In this document: in pieces, positions 22,004 to 32,499 of the stretch
How the letters are laid out: every line of letters starts with the position of its first letter
How positions within the stretch are numbered: position 1 is the first letter of the stretch
Notes under the pieces: model-generated
The model's database searches: none
The model's input: only the letters and a program-made list of their open reading frames with translations
Told to the model about the DNA's origin: nothing
Made by a program: the position numbers and the translations under genes
Assembly: GCA_030068145.1 (NCBI GenBank)
Contig: JAPJBO010000303.1
Coordinates: 1 to 64,000, forward strand
Direction of reading: 5' to 3'
DNA from: Diplonema papillatum
Taxonomy: Eukaryota; Euglenozoa; Diplonemea; Diplonemida; Diplonemidae
DNA length: 64,000 bases

Positions 22004-25000
22004 CTATTCCGCGGGGTCTCGATGCTTTTCGGCCGGCCGAAGCCCTGCCACCTGCACGCTTCCGTAGAGCTGCCACGTGCCTTCGAACGCATCGCGCACC
22101 GTTTTCCCCCTTCCCACGAACGCGAAGATGCCCGACTTTTTTTCGGTGAGGTTCACCTCGATGGCGAACGGGCCGTGCACCGGCGTCTGTTCCTTGTCCT
22201 CGGCGTTGTAGTTGTCGTTGATGTTGTAGTCGACAGTGGTGGACCCGAGGACGACGGCTTCTTTGTTCAATACCTCGAAGAGGACAGGGCAGACGAACGC
22301 GTCGGTGTCAGTCGTTGAATCTTCGACGTCGGCGTCGATGACGAGGTTGAGCCGGTGGAGGAATTGAGGGTTCTCAAGGGCCTTGTTCTTGCCGACGGAA
22401 GCTACGGCAGTGTTGATCCAAGACTTTACTTTTTCGTCTTCGTCGTCGATGTCACCGAACTTGATCGCTTGCGTGACCAGTGGTTCGTCAACTTCCAGCG
22501 ACTCGGCTATTTCGTCTTCGGACACCCCGGAGGCGTGCATTTCTTGCACCGTCTTCAAGAGCGTGCTGCCATCGATGTTGCCTTGTTCCTTTCCCCAGCC
22601 AGCTTTCGTCTTCGCCGTGTTGCCTTGAGCGGTCACGCGGACAGTGAACGGGCCGTTCAGGTCAGCTTGCATGGCAGACGGCATGCCTTTGATCTCTTCC
22701 ACTTGAACCGACACCAAGTAAGACGAAACCCTGCCGGTGCGTTCGCCCGAGAACTCCAGCCACGTCGGCGTCACGACGAGGACGGACGGCTCTTCGTTGA
22801 CACCGACGCACGGTTTGGTCTTGAACACAATCTCGCCTTTTTCACCGAGGGACTCATCTTTAACCTTCCGAGCCAACGCGAACTCGGCGTTGGCTCCTTT
22901 GTGTAGCAAAGTCCGTACGGGGACGCCGTTTCTCACCAGCGAGCCACCGCCGACGGTTGGTTCGGTGGTGTATATCATGCCCAGGGAGTCGTCGAAGCCG
23001 CGGAGCATGCCGTCGGCGTCGAGGACTTCGACGTCGACGTTCTGGTCGAAGTCGTGCACGACGAAGTCCTTCACGTTGCCTTCGGTCCAGACGGGGTCCA
23101 GGGACGTCACGACGCTGGTTTTTTCGGTCGACCCGCCGACCCTGATTTTGGCGTACGCGTCGCTGTTCTTGCCGCCGGTGACGGTGATGTCGCCGGCTTC
23201 CAGATTCCTCGCCGATTCAACGGTCAGCCGGAGGACACCTTTTGGTTTCGGGTAGCTTAGTTCGACGGCGTGGTCCAGCAAAGGGTCGAATGCCTGCACG
23301 ATGTAGTTCGGCACGCAGCAAAACCCTGCGATCCCGTCACGGATCGCGTTCGTGACGAGGGACGACATCCCGGGAATCTTGTCGACGACGTTGAACACGC
23401 CCGAGTACTCGATGCACACGTCCGGCGTGAACGGCAGCGTGACACTGAGGGCGCCGACCAGAGGGAGGTCGGGCAACATGGGGCCGATTCGGATCTTGAC
23501 CGTCGCTCTCAAGAGAACGTCCTTTATCCCCACTTTGATCGTCTTTGTCCCGAGCAGCGTCTTCACCAGGACCTCGACTCCTACGTCCACGTCGGAGGCG
23601 AACGTGACGTCGTGCAAGGTCACCATCATGCCGTCGTACTCGCCTCCCCACCCGTTTGTTTTCACGAGCTTTTCGACTTCGATCGTGCCTAGCGTCGGCG
23701 GCCGGGAGCCCAAGTCCGCCCGCGGGATCTTCACGTCCAGCTGCAGCGGCAGCGAGGCCGCCGCTTCCTTCGCGACTTCCGAGCACTTCGGCTCGATGTC
23801 GTCTTCGACTGTTTTCTCGGCGAAAACCTTGATGTGGTCCCACAGGGAGACGAGCAGCAAATTGATCCACTCGAGCGTTTCAGCTTCCGACGAAGTTGGA
23901 ACGCCGTCGTTGTTGATTCGGCCTAGAATCGAGTCGTAGTCACCCCACGTCAGTGCGCCGGATTGGAGGCATGCGTGCAGGGCGCTCTCTTTCGTGCCGG
24001 AAGGTTCGGTCGTGAGCAAGTCGGCTTGCTCGTCGTAGTACTTCTGCCGCTCGACGAGCTCCTTTTCTTCGGCACGGTCGCGGTTCTCCTCGACCCAGTT
24101 GACGGTGGTCCATTTCTTCCCTTTGAGGTTGTTCTGCTTGTAGTCATCCGCGAACACGTCGTCCTTCCACCACTCCGCGAACTCAGCCGGGGCATCGAGG
24201 GAGTCGGCCTTCAAGTCCCAGTTTGCAGGGAGCTCTTTCGCAACTTTTAGGCTTTTCACGGTCACGCCGCCCTGCAGCTGCACCGTGGCTTTTCCGTGGC
24301 GGTGCGTGAGCTCGATGGGGAAGGGACCTTTAGCGTCGGCTTCGTCTCCGGTTGCGACGTCTGATACCGTTAATGTCGTGGTCCCGAGCACCTTCTTACG
24401 CTTTCCGAGGACCTGCAGGCGGACTTCCTTCGTGGCGCGGGCGCGCATGTAGAGGACTTGCTCCCAGTAGGGCGATCGGGCTGCGTTCGCTGCGATGAGC
24501 AGCCCGCTGACCGAGGCGTGCCAGGCCAGCATGTCCGCTGACTTTTTGTAGAACGCCTTCCTCTCCGTCAGCTCCGCGTTGTCCGCCAGGGGAAGCCGTT
24601 CGTCCTCCCGCTGGCTCGCCCACTGCACTTTTTCGTTGTGCAGGGCCTCCGCCGAGTTTGGGAACATGCTGTGGTTCACGATGTAGTCCCTCTGCTTCCA
24701 CCAGACGGCGGAGCCGTCGACCTCGTCGGGGTCCAGCGCGTAGCGTTCGCCGTACTTTTCGAGCGCTTGCTCGATGAGCTGCGTGCCGATGGTGCCGCCG
24801 AGGCCGGTGAAGCGCGCGATTTCGTCGGTGGATCGGTCCGGCTGGGTGCGGATGATGCGCAAGATCTCGGCGGACTCGGTCCAAGACCCTGGCTTCGCGT
24901 TGCCCGCCTTCGTGGTCTCCGTCTTCCCGTCCACCGTCGCCGAGATCGAGAACGGCGCCTCCTTCTGCAAATCCTCGGGCACGTCTTCGATGTCGGAAAT

Positions 25001-25216
25001 GTGCACGGACACCAACCGGTCATCCTCCGCGGCCTCGCTGTCGACGATGTCGATCCACTCCGCCTTCAGCTGCAGCAGGCACGGAGGGTAGTCGCCGCCC
25101 TCCTTTTCTTCTCCGACGACCGGGAGCCAGTTCTTCAACAGCGGCACCTCGGCGATCCGCCGCTTCACGATGCGGTTGACAGGCAGCCGCTCGACGCTGT
25201 GCGGTTTGTTGGCCAT
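22004..25216 (-). CDS. SMP + C2 lipid-transfer-like protein, long form (copy 1)
   Basis: About 1070 residues from the ATG MANKPHSVERLPVN at 25216. Numbering here starts five codons earlier. A central SMP-like domain (about 450-665, starting ETLEWINLLLVSLWDHIKVF) is followed by a C2 domain (about 664-790: GVLRLTVESARNLEAGD, SDAYAKIRVGG, LDPVWTEGNVKDF). SMP domains form lipid tubes and C2 domains bind membranes; SMP-C2 proteins (E-Syt, tricalbin, plant synaptotagmin) act at ER-plasma membrane contacts. The flanks are unusual: residues 50-340 and about 810-1065 look like two copies of one module, each with a C2-like first half (LVSVHISDIEDVP / LVSVQVEEIKGMP), a helical insert (DEIARFTG / DEIAESLEV) and a second beta half (GPFPIEL / GPFAIEV). 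No membrane helix is visible. A paralogue lies at 39722-42898; the short paralogous form lies upstream. Confidence 0.85.
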   Translation of the reverse strand: MANKPHSVERLPVNRIVKRRIAEVPLLKNWLPVVGEEKEGGDYPPCLLQLKAEWIDIVDSEAAEDDRLVSVHISDIEDVPEDLQKEAPFSISATVDGKTETTKAGNAKPGSWTESAEILRIIRTQPDRSTDEIARFTGLGGTIGTQLIEQALEKYGERYALDPDEVDGSAVWWKQRDYIVNHSMFPNSAEALHNEKVQWASQREDERLPLADNAELTERKAFYKKSADMLAWHASVSGLLIAANAARSPYWEQVLYMRARATKEVRLQVLGKRKKVLGTTTLTVSDVATGDEADAKGPFPIELTHRHGKATVQLQGGVTVKSLKVAKELPANWDLKADSLDAPAEFAEWWKDDVFADDYKQNNLKGKKWTTVNWVEENRDRAEEKELVERQKYYDEQADLLTTEPSGTKESALHACLQSGALTWGDYDSILGRINNDGVPTSSEAETLEWINLLLVSLWDHIKVFAEKTVEDDIEPKCSEVAKEAAASLPLQLDVKIPRADLGSRPPTLGTIEVEKLVKTNGWGGEYDGMMVTLHDVTFASDVDVGVEVLVKTLLGTKTIKVGIKDVLLRATVKIRIGPMLPDLPLVGALSVTLPFTPDVCIEYSGVFNVVDKIPGMSSLVTNAIRDGIAGFCCVPNYIVQAFDPLLDHAVELSYPKPKGVLRLTVESARNLEAGDITVTGGKNSDAYAKIRVGGSTEKTSVVTSLDPVWTEGNVKDFVVHDFDQNVDVEVLDADGMLRGFDDSLGMIYTTEPTVGGGSLVRNGVPVRTLLHKGANAEFALARKVKDESLGEKGEIVFKTKPCVGVNEEPSVLVVTPTWLEFSGERTGRVSSYLVSVQVEEIKGMPSAMQADLNGPFTVRVTAQGNTAKTKAGWGKEQGNIDGSTLLKTVQEMHASGVSEDEIAESLEVDEPLVTQAIKFGDIDDEDEKVKSWINTAVASVGKNKALENPQFLHRLNLVIDADVEDSTTDTDAFVCPVLFEVLNKEAVVLGSTTVDYNINDNYNAEDKEQTPVHGPFAIEVNLTEKKSGIFAFVGRGKTVRDAFEGTWQLYGSVQVAGLRPAEKHRDPAE

Positions 25217-25369
25217 TGATAAATGGTACACGGGTTAAGGCAGTCACCCAACATTCCCTTGCGCTGGTGATATCAGTTACAAAGACGTGTTCTTACTTCT
25301 CCCTTTCTTCGGGGCAGTTCTCGACAGACAATACGAAGAGCAGAAACTCCACGATTGACGGAACGCTGT

Positions 25370-25396
25370 GCGGTTTCGTGGCCATTGAGAGCGGAG
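25370..25396 (-). pseudogene. Short echo of the long SMP gene start
   Basis: The 26 bases around GCTGTGCGGTTTCGTGGCCAT nearly repeat the start of the long SMP gene 175 bp downstream (MAxKPHSV). Too short to be a gene; it probably marks a local duplication of the 5' end. Confidence 0.45.
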
Positions 25397-25540
25397 TGCA
25401 TGCCCCGTTTCATTTTGCGATTGACTCACTCTATTAATAAGCGTTCTTGCCTTATGAATACCAGAGTTGTAAGAGGGTGCCTGAGTCACACCGAATAGCG
25501 GGTGTGCCACCAACCAAAACGCGTGTCGATCCGCACGCGG

Positions 25541-25593
25541 AAAGCGGGTGCGACACCCGCTTTTTTAACTCCAGCTTCTGAGGCTGGAAGCTC
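25541..25593 (+). repeat. Double-hairpin repeat
   Basis: GCGGGTGCGACACCCGC followed by TTTTTT, then CCAGCTTCTGAGGCTGG. Related copies lie at about 36945-37016 and 38310-38400. The first hairpin plus T-run resembles a Pol III or RNA 3' end, but that is only a resemblance. Confidence 0.55.
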
Positions 25594-25718
25594 CACCGTG
25601 TAGCAAGCACAATCTTCAGCACGGTGTATTTTGAGATGTTTTGTGCAGGGTTTTGCTTTGCGGGTCTGGGACCGTTGGACAAGGATGTGGCAGCAGTGGC
25701 ATAAGGGTTCTATACAAC

Positions 25719-26900
25719 TCAGTCAAGTAGTAAGGTATGTACGGGGAAAGCAGGAAAGGCACACCTTCCGACGAGGTCGTCTCCGTCGACGATGATGCTG
25801 AAATCGTGGTCGAGAACGTCGATGACGAGGTACTGCTCCTGGTTGTAGACGAGGAAGTCGAACGTCTCGTTCCACTTGGGCCAGCGCGTGTTCTTCAAGT
25901 ACTTGGTCCGGTGCTCCTGCGCGCCGACGCGGATGCGGACGTATGGGTCGCAGCCCCCGCCGAAGTCCATGCTGGGCAAGTTGGTCGCGGAGACCACCGT
26001 GAGGCGCACGATGCCCTCCGGAGGGGGGCACGAGAGCTTGGCGGCGTCCACACACGGGTGCAGGGGCTTCGCGATCAGGTTCGGGACAACGCAGGCCGTC
26101 GCGAGGGCGGCGTCGACCTTGTTGCGTACGATGCCGGCGAGCCCGGGGATGTCGACTACGTTCGCGAGGCCCGTCCAGTGCAGCCTGAGCTTCGGCGGGT
26201 TGACGAAGCCCATCTCCACCCCGCCTACCAACGGGTTCTCGTCCACAAACGGCCGCAGCCACACGAACAGCGTCCCTTCGAACTCGACGTTCTTCACCCC
26301 CGCCCTCCCCACCGGCGTGCTCAGATCCGCCCGCAAATCGCTCTTGTACGCGATGCCCAAGCTCAGCTCGAACCCCCCTTCAGGGCGGCCGTCGATCCCC
26401 GCCACCTTCCGGGCCGTCATCGGACCGAACGCTGGCGACTGCTTGCCGAGGTCGAACTTTTGGAGCTCGATTTTGGTGCTGAAGTCCGCTTCGATTTCGG
26501 CCAGGATGGGGTGCAGTGTCTTGTCGATGGTTTTTTTGGTGAACGCGCGGATGGAAGGCCACAAGACCTCAAGCATCGTGGTCAGCCAAGAGAGTCCTTC
26601 AGGGAGGGTCGATTGGTTGCCGGAATCGTCGTCGGTGTTCGAGCTGCTGTGCAGCCTGCGGACGGCTGCATTGAACTCGTCCGTGGTCAGTGCGTCGAGC
26701 TCACGCGCGTGCTGCAACGTCTTGACCCGGGCTTCCTTCTGGACATCCTTGCGGGCCTGCTGCCTTTCCTGCCGCTCCTGGGCAATCTTCGCCGACGCCT
26801 CGTTCATCTTGCCTTGCTGGTCCTGGCTGACATGCGGCTGTCTGTCCGCAGCCTTGTCCTCTGCCTTGCGGGGCAGGAACAGCGCTAAGAACGCGCCCAT
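25719..26900 (-). CDS. SMP + C2 protein, short form (copy 1)
   Basis: About 393 residues from the ATG at 26900 (MGAFLALFLPRK). A charged coiled-coil-like region (about 15-75) precedes an SMP-like domain (LPEGLSWLTTMLEVLWPSIR onward, about 100-300) and a C2 domain (EGIVRLTVVSATNLPSMDFG, CDPYVRIRVG, WPKWNETFDFLVYN, LVIDVLDHD). C2 Asp positions for calcium (CDPY, DHD) are present. The C2 ends at DDLVGR, where GGAAG|GTGTGC (25765/25764) looks like a splice donor. The 17 residues after it do not match the paralogue at 44171-45508, so a last exon probably lies downstream and was not found. The gene sits 0.5 kb upstream of the long form, in the same direction. Confidence 0.8.
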   Translation of the reverse strand: MGAFLALFLPRKAEDKAADRQPHVSQDQQGKMNEASAKIAQERQERQQARKDVQKEARVKTLQHARELDALTTDEFNAAVRRLHSSSNTDDDSGNQSTLPEGLSWLTTMLEVLWPSIRAFTKKTIDKTLHPILAEIEADFSTKIELQKFDLGKQSPAFGPMTARKVAGIDGRPEGGFELSLGIAYKSDLRADLSTPVGRAGVKNVEFEGTLFVWLRPFVDENPLVGGVEMGFVNPPKLRLHWTGLANVVDIPGLAGIVRNKVDAALATACVVPNLIAKPLHPCVDAAKLSCPPPEGIVRLTVVSATNLPSMDFGGGCDPYVRIRVGAQEHRTKYLKNTRWPKWNETFDFLVYNQEQYLVIDVLDHDFSIIVDGDDLVGRCAFPAFPVHTLLLD

Positions 26901-26944
26901 TCTCACCGGTTGCGCGTGTGGTTATCCTTTTTTTTTTTTTTTCT

Positions 26945-27180
26945 TCGTATAAGCACCTGCTTTGTAGGAAATACTTGAGGAGACTGCCAGTTGCGAAATC
27001 TCAAAGGAGTATGGTGTGGTGGTAGGCATAGTGTGGTACTCATCGACATGCCGATGACTCCCCACTATCGCAACAATTTTCCAATCTCAAAGGAGGTAAA
27101 TGTGGTGTACCCCACAAGGAACACAGGTAAATCTGGGGTTTAGTGGCGGGCGTAAGCGTCGTCAACAACAGGCGGCAGGT
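26945..27180 (+). repeat. Interspersed repeat interrupted by a LINE tail (copy 1)
   Basis: The repeat runs CACCTGCTTTGTAGGAAATA ... AATCTCAAAGGAG | LINE tail | AATCTCAAAGGAGGTAAATG ... CTGGGGTTTAGTGGCGGGCG. The same repeat is at 39115-39536 (also filled), 54150-54240 and 55015-55225 (both empty). The duplicated AATCTCAAAGGAG (26997-27009 and 27083-27095) is the target-site duplication of the inserted LINE end. Confidence 0.75.
27010..27082 (+). mobile_element. Very short LINE 3'-end insertion
   Basis: About 60 bp of the LINE 3' end: GGCATAGTGTGGTACTC, a hairpin CATCGACATGCCGATG (27041-27056), then CTCCCCACTATCGCAACAA. It is flanked by a 13-bp target-site duplication. A 15-bp stretch of unknown origin sits at its 5' junction. 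Confidence 0.75.
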
Positions 27181-28290
27181 ATTTTTCTTTCTTGAAAGAA
27201 CCGTCAGGGATAGTTGGTTGACCTTTTGAGTTTGTGCTCGATCGCGATTTAATGCCCAGGTGCGTGGGGGAGCGTCTCCTGTACGCCCTTCGCGTTTTGA
27301 GGCCGTGAACTAAAGGGAGGGGGTCGAATAATAACACCTGTGTCATTATTCGATTTGTCGAATACTAAAAGAAGTTCCGGGTAGCCGAACAGTAGCAGGA
27401 TCAAGTAGTGGTAGTGTTTTTCGAGACTGGAGGTCCTATGAACAGGCAATGTGAATAGCCTCTATTCGAGCCAACCCGGCTTTTATTTTTTTTGTGCAAA
27501 AGTGTATTGTTTTTTGGAAAGCGCCGTGCTAGCTTTTTTTTTACCGTCCAAAAGGTATGAGTGACCGGGCGTCGGCCTTCAGGCCGGTGGGCCCGGGTTC
27601 GGACCCCGCCCATGACACTTTTCCGGTCGAAGATTGTTTCGAGGTTTTGTTGCATTTCCGGGTCCAATGTGCCCGAAATCTGCGTTTTTGCGGAGTTTCT
27701 CAGTACTCTCGCGGTATTTGGGTCACCACGGGAAACGGAGTCGGGGGGAAAATGTTTTTTGGGTTTGAAGAGCGCGTGGTGCTTGCACCACTGAGGCCAG
27801 GTTATTTAACCGCGGATTTAGTGAAGGATTGTTCAGGAAACGGTCGCGAGCGAAACCCGACCAGGTAACGACCATTTCACTGTCTTCTTTGTTTTGTGAT
27901 GCGAACATCACGAGGTGCTGTCCGAAGACACCGCCCACGTGAGCACTGTTAAGCAGCGGTTGCCAGATACTCCCGTAGCACCTATTCACGGGTTTGCAGG
28001 GGTAAAAAGGAAGCCCGGGTTGGGGAGGGTGGTGGGTTTGGTGCGTAGTATTCTTCTTTTTTTGTTCTTTCTCGGTTCTGGTGGTGCTGCTCCTTCCTTC
28101 TCGTCCTGTATTGGGTACGACTTTTTTTGTTCTTTATCGGTTCTGAGCGTTTCCATATGCCTTTTCCTGCTTTGACATGCAGTCCCTTCCAAACTGTACC
28201 CCTCTTGGTGTTCGGGGTTGGGCCGTATGGTAACGGGGGGGGGGGCCAGGGGGGTCTCCCCCCCGGTACTGGCGCCGAACTTGCCACCAG
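27181..28290. other. Intergenic, repeat half-element, no gene seen
   Basis: Holds half of a MITE (27310-27420) that matches 36375-36481 inverted. A GGGTTCGGACCCC box near 27595 is tRNA-like but was not accepted. No coding sequence recognised. Confidence 0.5.
27306..27420 (-). mobile_element. Half copy of the TCGAATAATAACA MITE
   Basis: GGGGGTCGAATAATAACACC followed by about 90 bp that are the near-exact reverse complement of 36375-36481. Only one terminus is present. The flank reads AACTA before the AAGG end, consistent with a TA target. Confidence 0.65.
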
Positions 28291-28612
28291 AACCCGAACT
28301 TAGCTTCGCCCGAACTTTGCTTCACCTTCGCCCGAGCTTTGCTTCACCAGAACTCAGCTTCGCCCGAACTTTGCTTCACCAGAACTTTGCTTCACCGAAC
28401 TTAGCTTCGCCCGAACTTTGCTTCACCAGAACTTTGCTTCACCCAGAACTTATCTTCGCCCGGACTTTGTTTCGCCCGAACTTAGCTTCATCCGGTTTTT
28501 GCTTCGCCCGAACTTTGTTTCGCCCGAACTTAGCTTCACCAGAACTTTGCTTCACCCGAACTTAGCTTCGCCCGAACTTTGCTGTTCCCCGAACTTTAAC
28601 TGCTGCCTCCAG
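28290..28612 (+). repeat. Degenerate tandem repeat, GAACTTTGCTTC / GAACTTAGCTTC units
   Basis: Around twenty 15-18-bp units alternate CGCCCGAACTTWGCTTC and ACCAGAACTTTGCTTC. A shorter array of the same units is at 36645-36775. Both are followed by CTGCCTCCAGTCTCGCC and GCGCCGGCC, so the arrays share a 3' flank and probably derive from one element. Confidence 0.8.
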
Positions 28613-30416
28613 TCTCGCCACGCGCCGGCCTCAGCCGAGCGCACGTACTTAGACAACCAGACGTGTGTCAAATGACTGTTATCATTCGACCCCCCCTTTT
28701 AAAGGGAAGACCGGATTCGCCCAGCGTAGTAGCGCACCAGGTGGTATACCCGCAATGTGCCTTTCGCCATCGTAGAGAAACGAGTGGTCGAGCACTGGTC
28801 GACCACTCTTTTTTACAGTGGTCGCCCAAAGGCCAGGCAGTGGCCAATTGGCCAGCAGTTGACCAGTGACCGACCAGTGGACGTAGTTCTGGAAACAATA
28901 ATCCCTGCAAGTCGAGTAAGTAGCGCAGCAGCGACAGATAATGGCATTTCTTGTTGTGCGTGCGTCTGGCGCTGCGATCTGTGCGTGTCTCTGTTTCTGC
29001 AGACATCCAGAAAGGAGAAGTGTAAACGAACTCACTGCCGATGGTCTTCGCCACATTTCCACGGGAAGCATGAGGACAAGATGGTGTGAGCGAAGAAAGC
29101 GGAGAGAAGTCCCTGTGCCGAGCGACTTTCTGAGACTAAGAAGTGCGCACAGTACCAGATCCGTAAAAACGGTCCTTTGTTTGGGCGCACTTCTTTCAAC
29201 CGGGTTCTTGATGTAGATGTAACGGGGGTGAGGATAGCAAGCTGTCATCGATCGGCTTTTGTTCCCGACATTATTCGGTTGACGAAATAGGGGGATCGAG
29301 TGTAAGGAAACCCACGCCCGAAGTAGCTCACGAACAGGGCGATACTCTGGACAGATTGTCCTGTCTGCCCGCATATCTGCAGCGAAGCAAAAGCAGGTAT
29401 GCACGCGCGAAACGCAGAACACGTTTTGCAGTAGAGATCGCATTTGAAAAGGGAAATGTTTAGAGATACGAAGGTTGTACAACGAGCGCACACCACACGA
29501 CCAACTTTATTTCTAAAACCACTCTCCACCATGAGCTGTCCCAGTTTGGCAAGAAGCTGCCAATGACTGACGACTGACACATTGCGGGCTTGGCCAGAAG
29601 AATGCAACGTTTGCTTGAGAACACGCACGTCCAGTCGTTTGCCTCAACTACAGAAAAGACAGGCGCTTCGTTTTGTTTGTGCGTGCCAGCGTTGATCGTT
29701 TTCCCACTTGCATTTACCCTGTGCCATTTACAGGTTCGGGATTCTGATCTACCACCAAAACACGCTGGCTACGTCTTTTAAGCCTGCACAATACATTGAA
29801 CCCGCACGATGTTAATCCTAAAAGAATTGATTGTGACGACACGACAGCACACGACCAGACGAAAGAGGGGAGAGGGAAGTGAAAGGTGTAGCGAGGGAGT
29901 GAATGAGCGCACGAGGGTGAATTGCGGGGGGTAGTTGCTTCGATCGAGTGAGAGAGAGAAGGAGAGACAAAATAGAGGACAGGGACCACCTCTCCGCGAG
30001 AGTTTCCGATTTCCCCAGAACGCCCTAATATTACTGGCTGGTTCGTCTCGCAGGAGACCGTCATGTCACCAATGCCAAGGTCTCTCCTCTTTTTTGATCC
30101 TAAAAGCTTTGGCGATCCCGATAGGAACATTAGCTTCCACTGAATGCGGGGTACAACCTAGGTCTCTGAGTGCCCAATCCCTCGCAATGAGAAGAGATGC
30201 GTGGTTTGGTCAATTCATTCACTTGCTCGTTGTCGTGAAATGGCTATCTTGCGAGGTTACGAAACTCAGCTGGCTGCGGTGTGTACGTGTACCCTCTGGT
30301 ATAGTAGGTTCGCAACGTGGATGTACCACGCGGCGCAGGCTTTGAGAGAGATTGTTAAGGTTGCTGGCCGGGCCCACACAAAGGCTTTCTAGACACGCGC
30401 AACGCTTTCTGGTAGC
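28613..30416. other. Intergenic, no gene supported
   Basis: The start holds a MITE half (28640-28700), then 28785-28880 has TGGTCGACCA-type short palindromes like those near 33600. The 269-codon minus frame at 28682-29491 has no domain and runs through repeats, so I do not call it. Confidence 0.45.
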
Positions 30417-32268
30417 TTAAGACAAGCTGACGCGGTGCGTGTACCAGAAATAGGCAACGGAGACGAGAAGGGGGAGCCAGAAGCTGGGGCCGGGGCATTT
30501 GAACTTCGCGGCGGAGCCGCGGGATTGAAGACGAGCCAAGGCGTTGGCCTGGTCTTCCGCGAGCTGCAACCGAGTCAGAACTGGCGCGTGGCCGCGGCAC
30601 TCCGCGATGGAGAAAGCGGACATGCCGTTCGAGTCGAGAAGGTCGGCGCGGGCGCCGGCCTGCAGCAGCAGGTCGACGACGGCCGGGTGCCCCTGCCAAG
30701 CGGCTCTCATCAGCGGTGTCATCCCGTTGTCGTCCGCGCAGTTCGGGTCGGCCCCGTAGCGGAGGAGCGAAGCCACGACCGGCAGCGCCGGGTGCCAGCT
30801 TGCGTACATCAGCGCCGTCATCTTGAACACGTTGCACCGGTCGACCCGGGCACCACCGGAAAGCAGCCTCTCCGCCACCGCGGCCTGCCCGGCGTCGCAG
30901 GCGCGCATCAACGGCGTCTGCCCGACGTCATCCGCTTTGTCGGCGTCTGCGCCCGCCCACAGCAGCCGCGACACAATCCCGGTGTGGCCGGCGCAGCTGG
31001 CACACGTCAGCGCCGTCATCCGGCACCTGTGTGCAGTCGGTTTTTCGAGGCTATAGAGGTCCTATGAATATATGCGGTATGAATAGCTCTATTCGAGCCA
31101 ACCCCACTTTTCTCTACACTGAAACCCGTGCGCACATTGTTTTTCGAGTTGATGAAACCAGAGGGGAAATTCTTAGTCTAATCTTTAGACAGAACACTGT
31201 CATACAGGAGGGGAGAGAAATCTTAGGCGCCCTCATCACGAGCATGTCATCAACGCATGTTGACGCTGCATACGTATTTGTGTAGGTGAGAGAAGTGCGT
31301 AATATTAACACCCCTTTTCTTATCTATATGCCCAAGACACCCCATTTGGGGGGGCATGCGTGGCTTCTTTCGTGTACACTTTACTTGCTTGCTTTGGCAA
31401 GTCTGGTTCGTAACAATTTGTGACCGACACCAAGATCTCGGTTATTAGTCGGCTTCTTAATCCTGGTTAACCCATTCCGATGTGCCGGACAGATATGCCG
31501 TTTTTAATCATTTCTTTCCCCTGGTACTAGTACCAGGGAAAGCCTGCTACACGGGAGCCAAGCTTCACGTGTTCGGCGGTACTGCAGAGCCACGGGCCCA
31601 CGGGTCAAGTGGCTACCGATTTCCTAAACTAAAGCACGAAGGCTTGGCTTGGCGCACCTTGGGGCTTGGCGCTCGCGCTGAACACAAGCTCGTCGAGACG
31701 GTCAGCCGCAGGGCAGAGCGGACGGGGTTGTGGCACTGTGCTGCGACTCAAGCTTTGCAAGCTGCGGTTGACTGTCACGTTCCTGGACCAGGAGCGGCCT
31801 TTTTCTTTTTTTGTGTTTCCGACGATCCCGTGGGACGTACAGATTTTTTCTTTTTTCTTCTTCTTTCTTCTCCCCTGGTAAGGGATGTGCGCCGGGGACA
31901 CCGAGAAACTCCAGAAAGCATGGAATGGAACGATTTGCGACGTATCTTTCCATTGCCGCCCTCGGAGGCCAAAAGTTCGTCATCACGGTTAGACAATCGA
32001 CACAAGATATCAGTGGATATGCCCATGTCGACCCTGTCACAGAAAACCCAAAATTATTAATCTGCAGGTGCCGGGGCTAAATGCGTAAATGGTGTCAGCC
32101 GAAGCTGTGTGTGAAGTGAGGAAGAAACCCGAACCTGTCGGTGTCGTCAGCTCCAGCTCCCGCCTCCAAGAGCTTCTTTGCGACTTCGTCGTGCCCGCAA
32201 TCGCACGCGATCATGAGTGCCGTTCGCTTCTTCCGTATGACGGCCGCCAGGTACTCGCGCGTGTCCAT
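30417..32268 (-). CDS. Ankyrin-repeat protein with C-terminal hydrophobic segment, one intron
   Basis: Exon 1 is 32268-32135 (ATG reading MDTREYLAAVIRKKRTALMI). The donor is ACAG|GTTCGG at 32134. Exon 2 is 31026-30417, with acceptor CACACAG ending at 31027. The phase-2 join makes Arg and gives an unbroken ankyrin run: TALMIACDCGHDEVAKKLLE, then DRCRMTALTCASCAGHTGIV. Total about 247 residues. There are about five ankyrin repeats (TPLMRACDAGQAAVAERLL, TALMYASWH, TPLMRAAWQGHPAVVDLLL). The end (FWLPLLVSVAYFWYTHRV) is a possible membrane anchor. Ankyrin repeats bind partner proteins; no specific partner can be inferred. The 1.1-kb intron contains a dispersed repeat. A 110-bp sequence just upstream of the ATG recurs upstream of the ORF at 50315. 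Confidence 0.8.
31515..31870 (-). repeat. About 290-bp interspersed repeat (copy 2), inside the ankyrin intron
   Basis: Reverse-complement match to 21225-21515, with the same GAGCCAAGCTTCACGTGTTC and GAGACGGTCAGCCGCAGGGC blocks. It is bounded by CCCTGGTACTAGTACCAGGG at one end and CTCCCCTGGTA at the other. The TTTGTGTTTCCGACGATCCC block near 31812 recurs at about 50795. Confidence 0.7.
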
Positions 32269-32335
32269 CGCAGCTGGCTTCTGCTGGGAAAGCAGCAAGG
32301 ATCCCTTTTTGGGTGTGTTTTTTGTCTTTCTACCC

Positions 32336-32455
32336 GGTGGAGGTCAAGTAACCGGAGCGACCGGAGAGAGTGTGCTTGCGTTGGGTGGTAACCTGATGAG
32401 TTTGTGTATCGATTGTCTGATGAGTTTGAAGCCCCGCAACGGCTCCCAAGTGCTC
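32336..32455 (-). promoter_or_regulatory. Shared upstream sequence (copy A)
   Basis: About 110 bp starting 68 bp upstream of the ankyrin ATG are closely similar to 50352-50472, which begins 37 bp upstream of the Gag-like ATG. Both lie in the same orientation to their gene (shared GAGAGTGTGCTT, GGTAACCTGAT, CGATTGTCT, TTGAAGCCCCGCA). It may be a promoter/5' UTR module or a transposon end. Confidence 0.5.
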
Positions 32456-32499
32456 GACCACTGGTCGACCCCTGCCTGGACCATGGGCGACCACTGAAA

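Noticed and set aside
27560..27615. tRNA or tRNA-derived SINE around GGGTTCGGACCCC
   Set aside because: A T-arm-like box exists, but the A box and the rest of the cloverleaf are not convincing, and no second copy was seen.
28682..29491. 269-codon minus frame
   Set aside because: No domain, unbiased composition, and it passes through a MITE half and TGGTCGACCA repeats.
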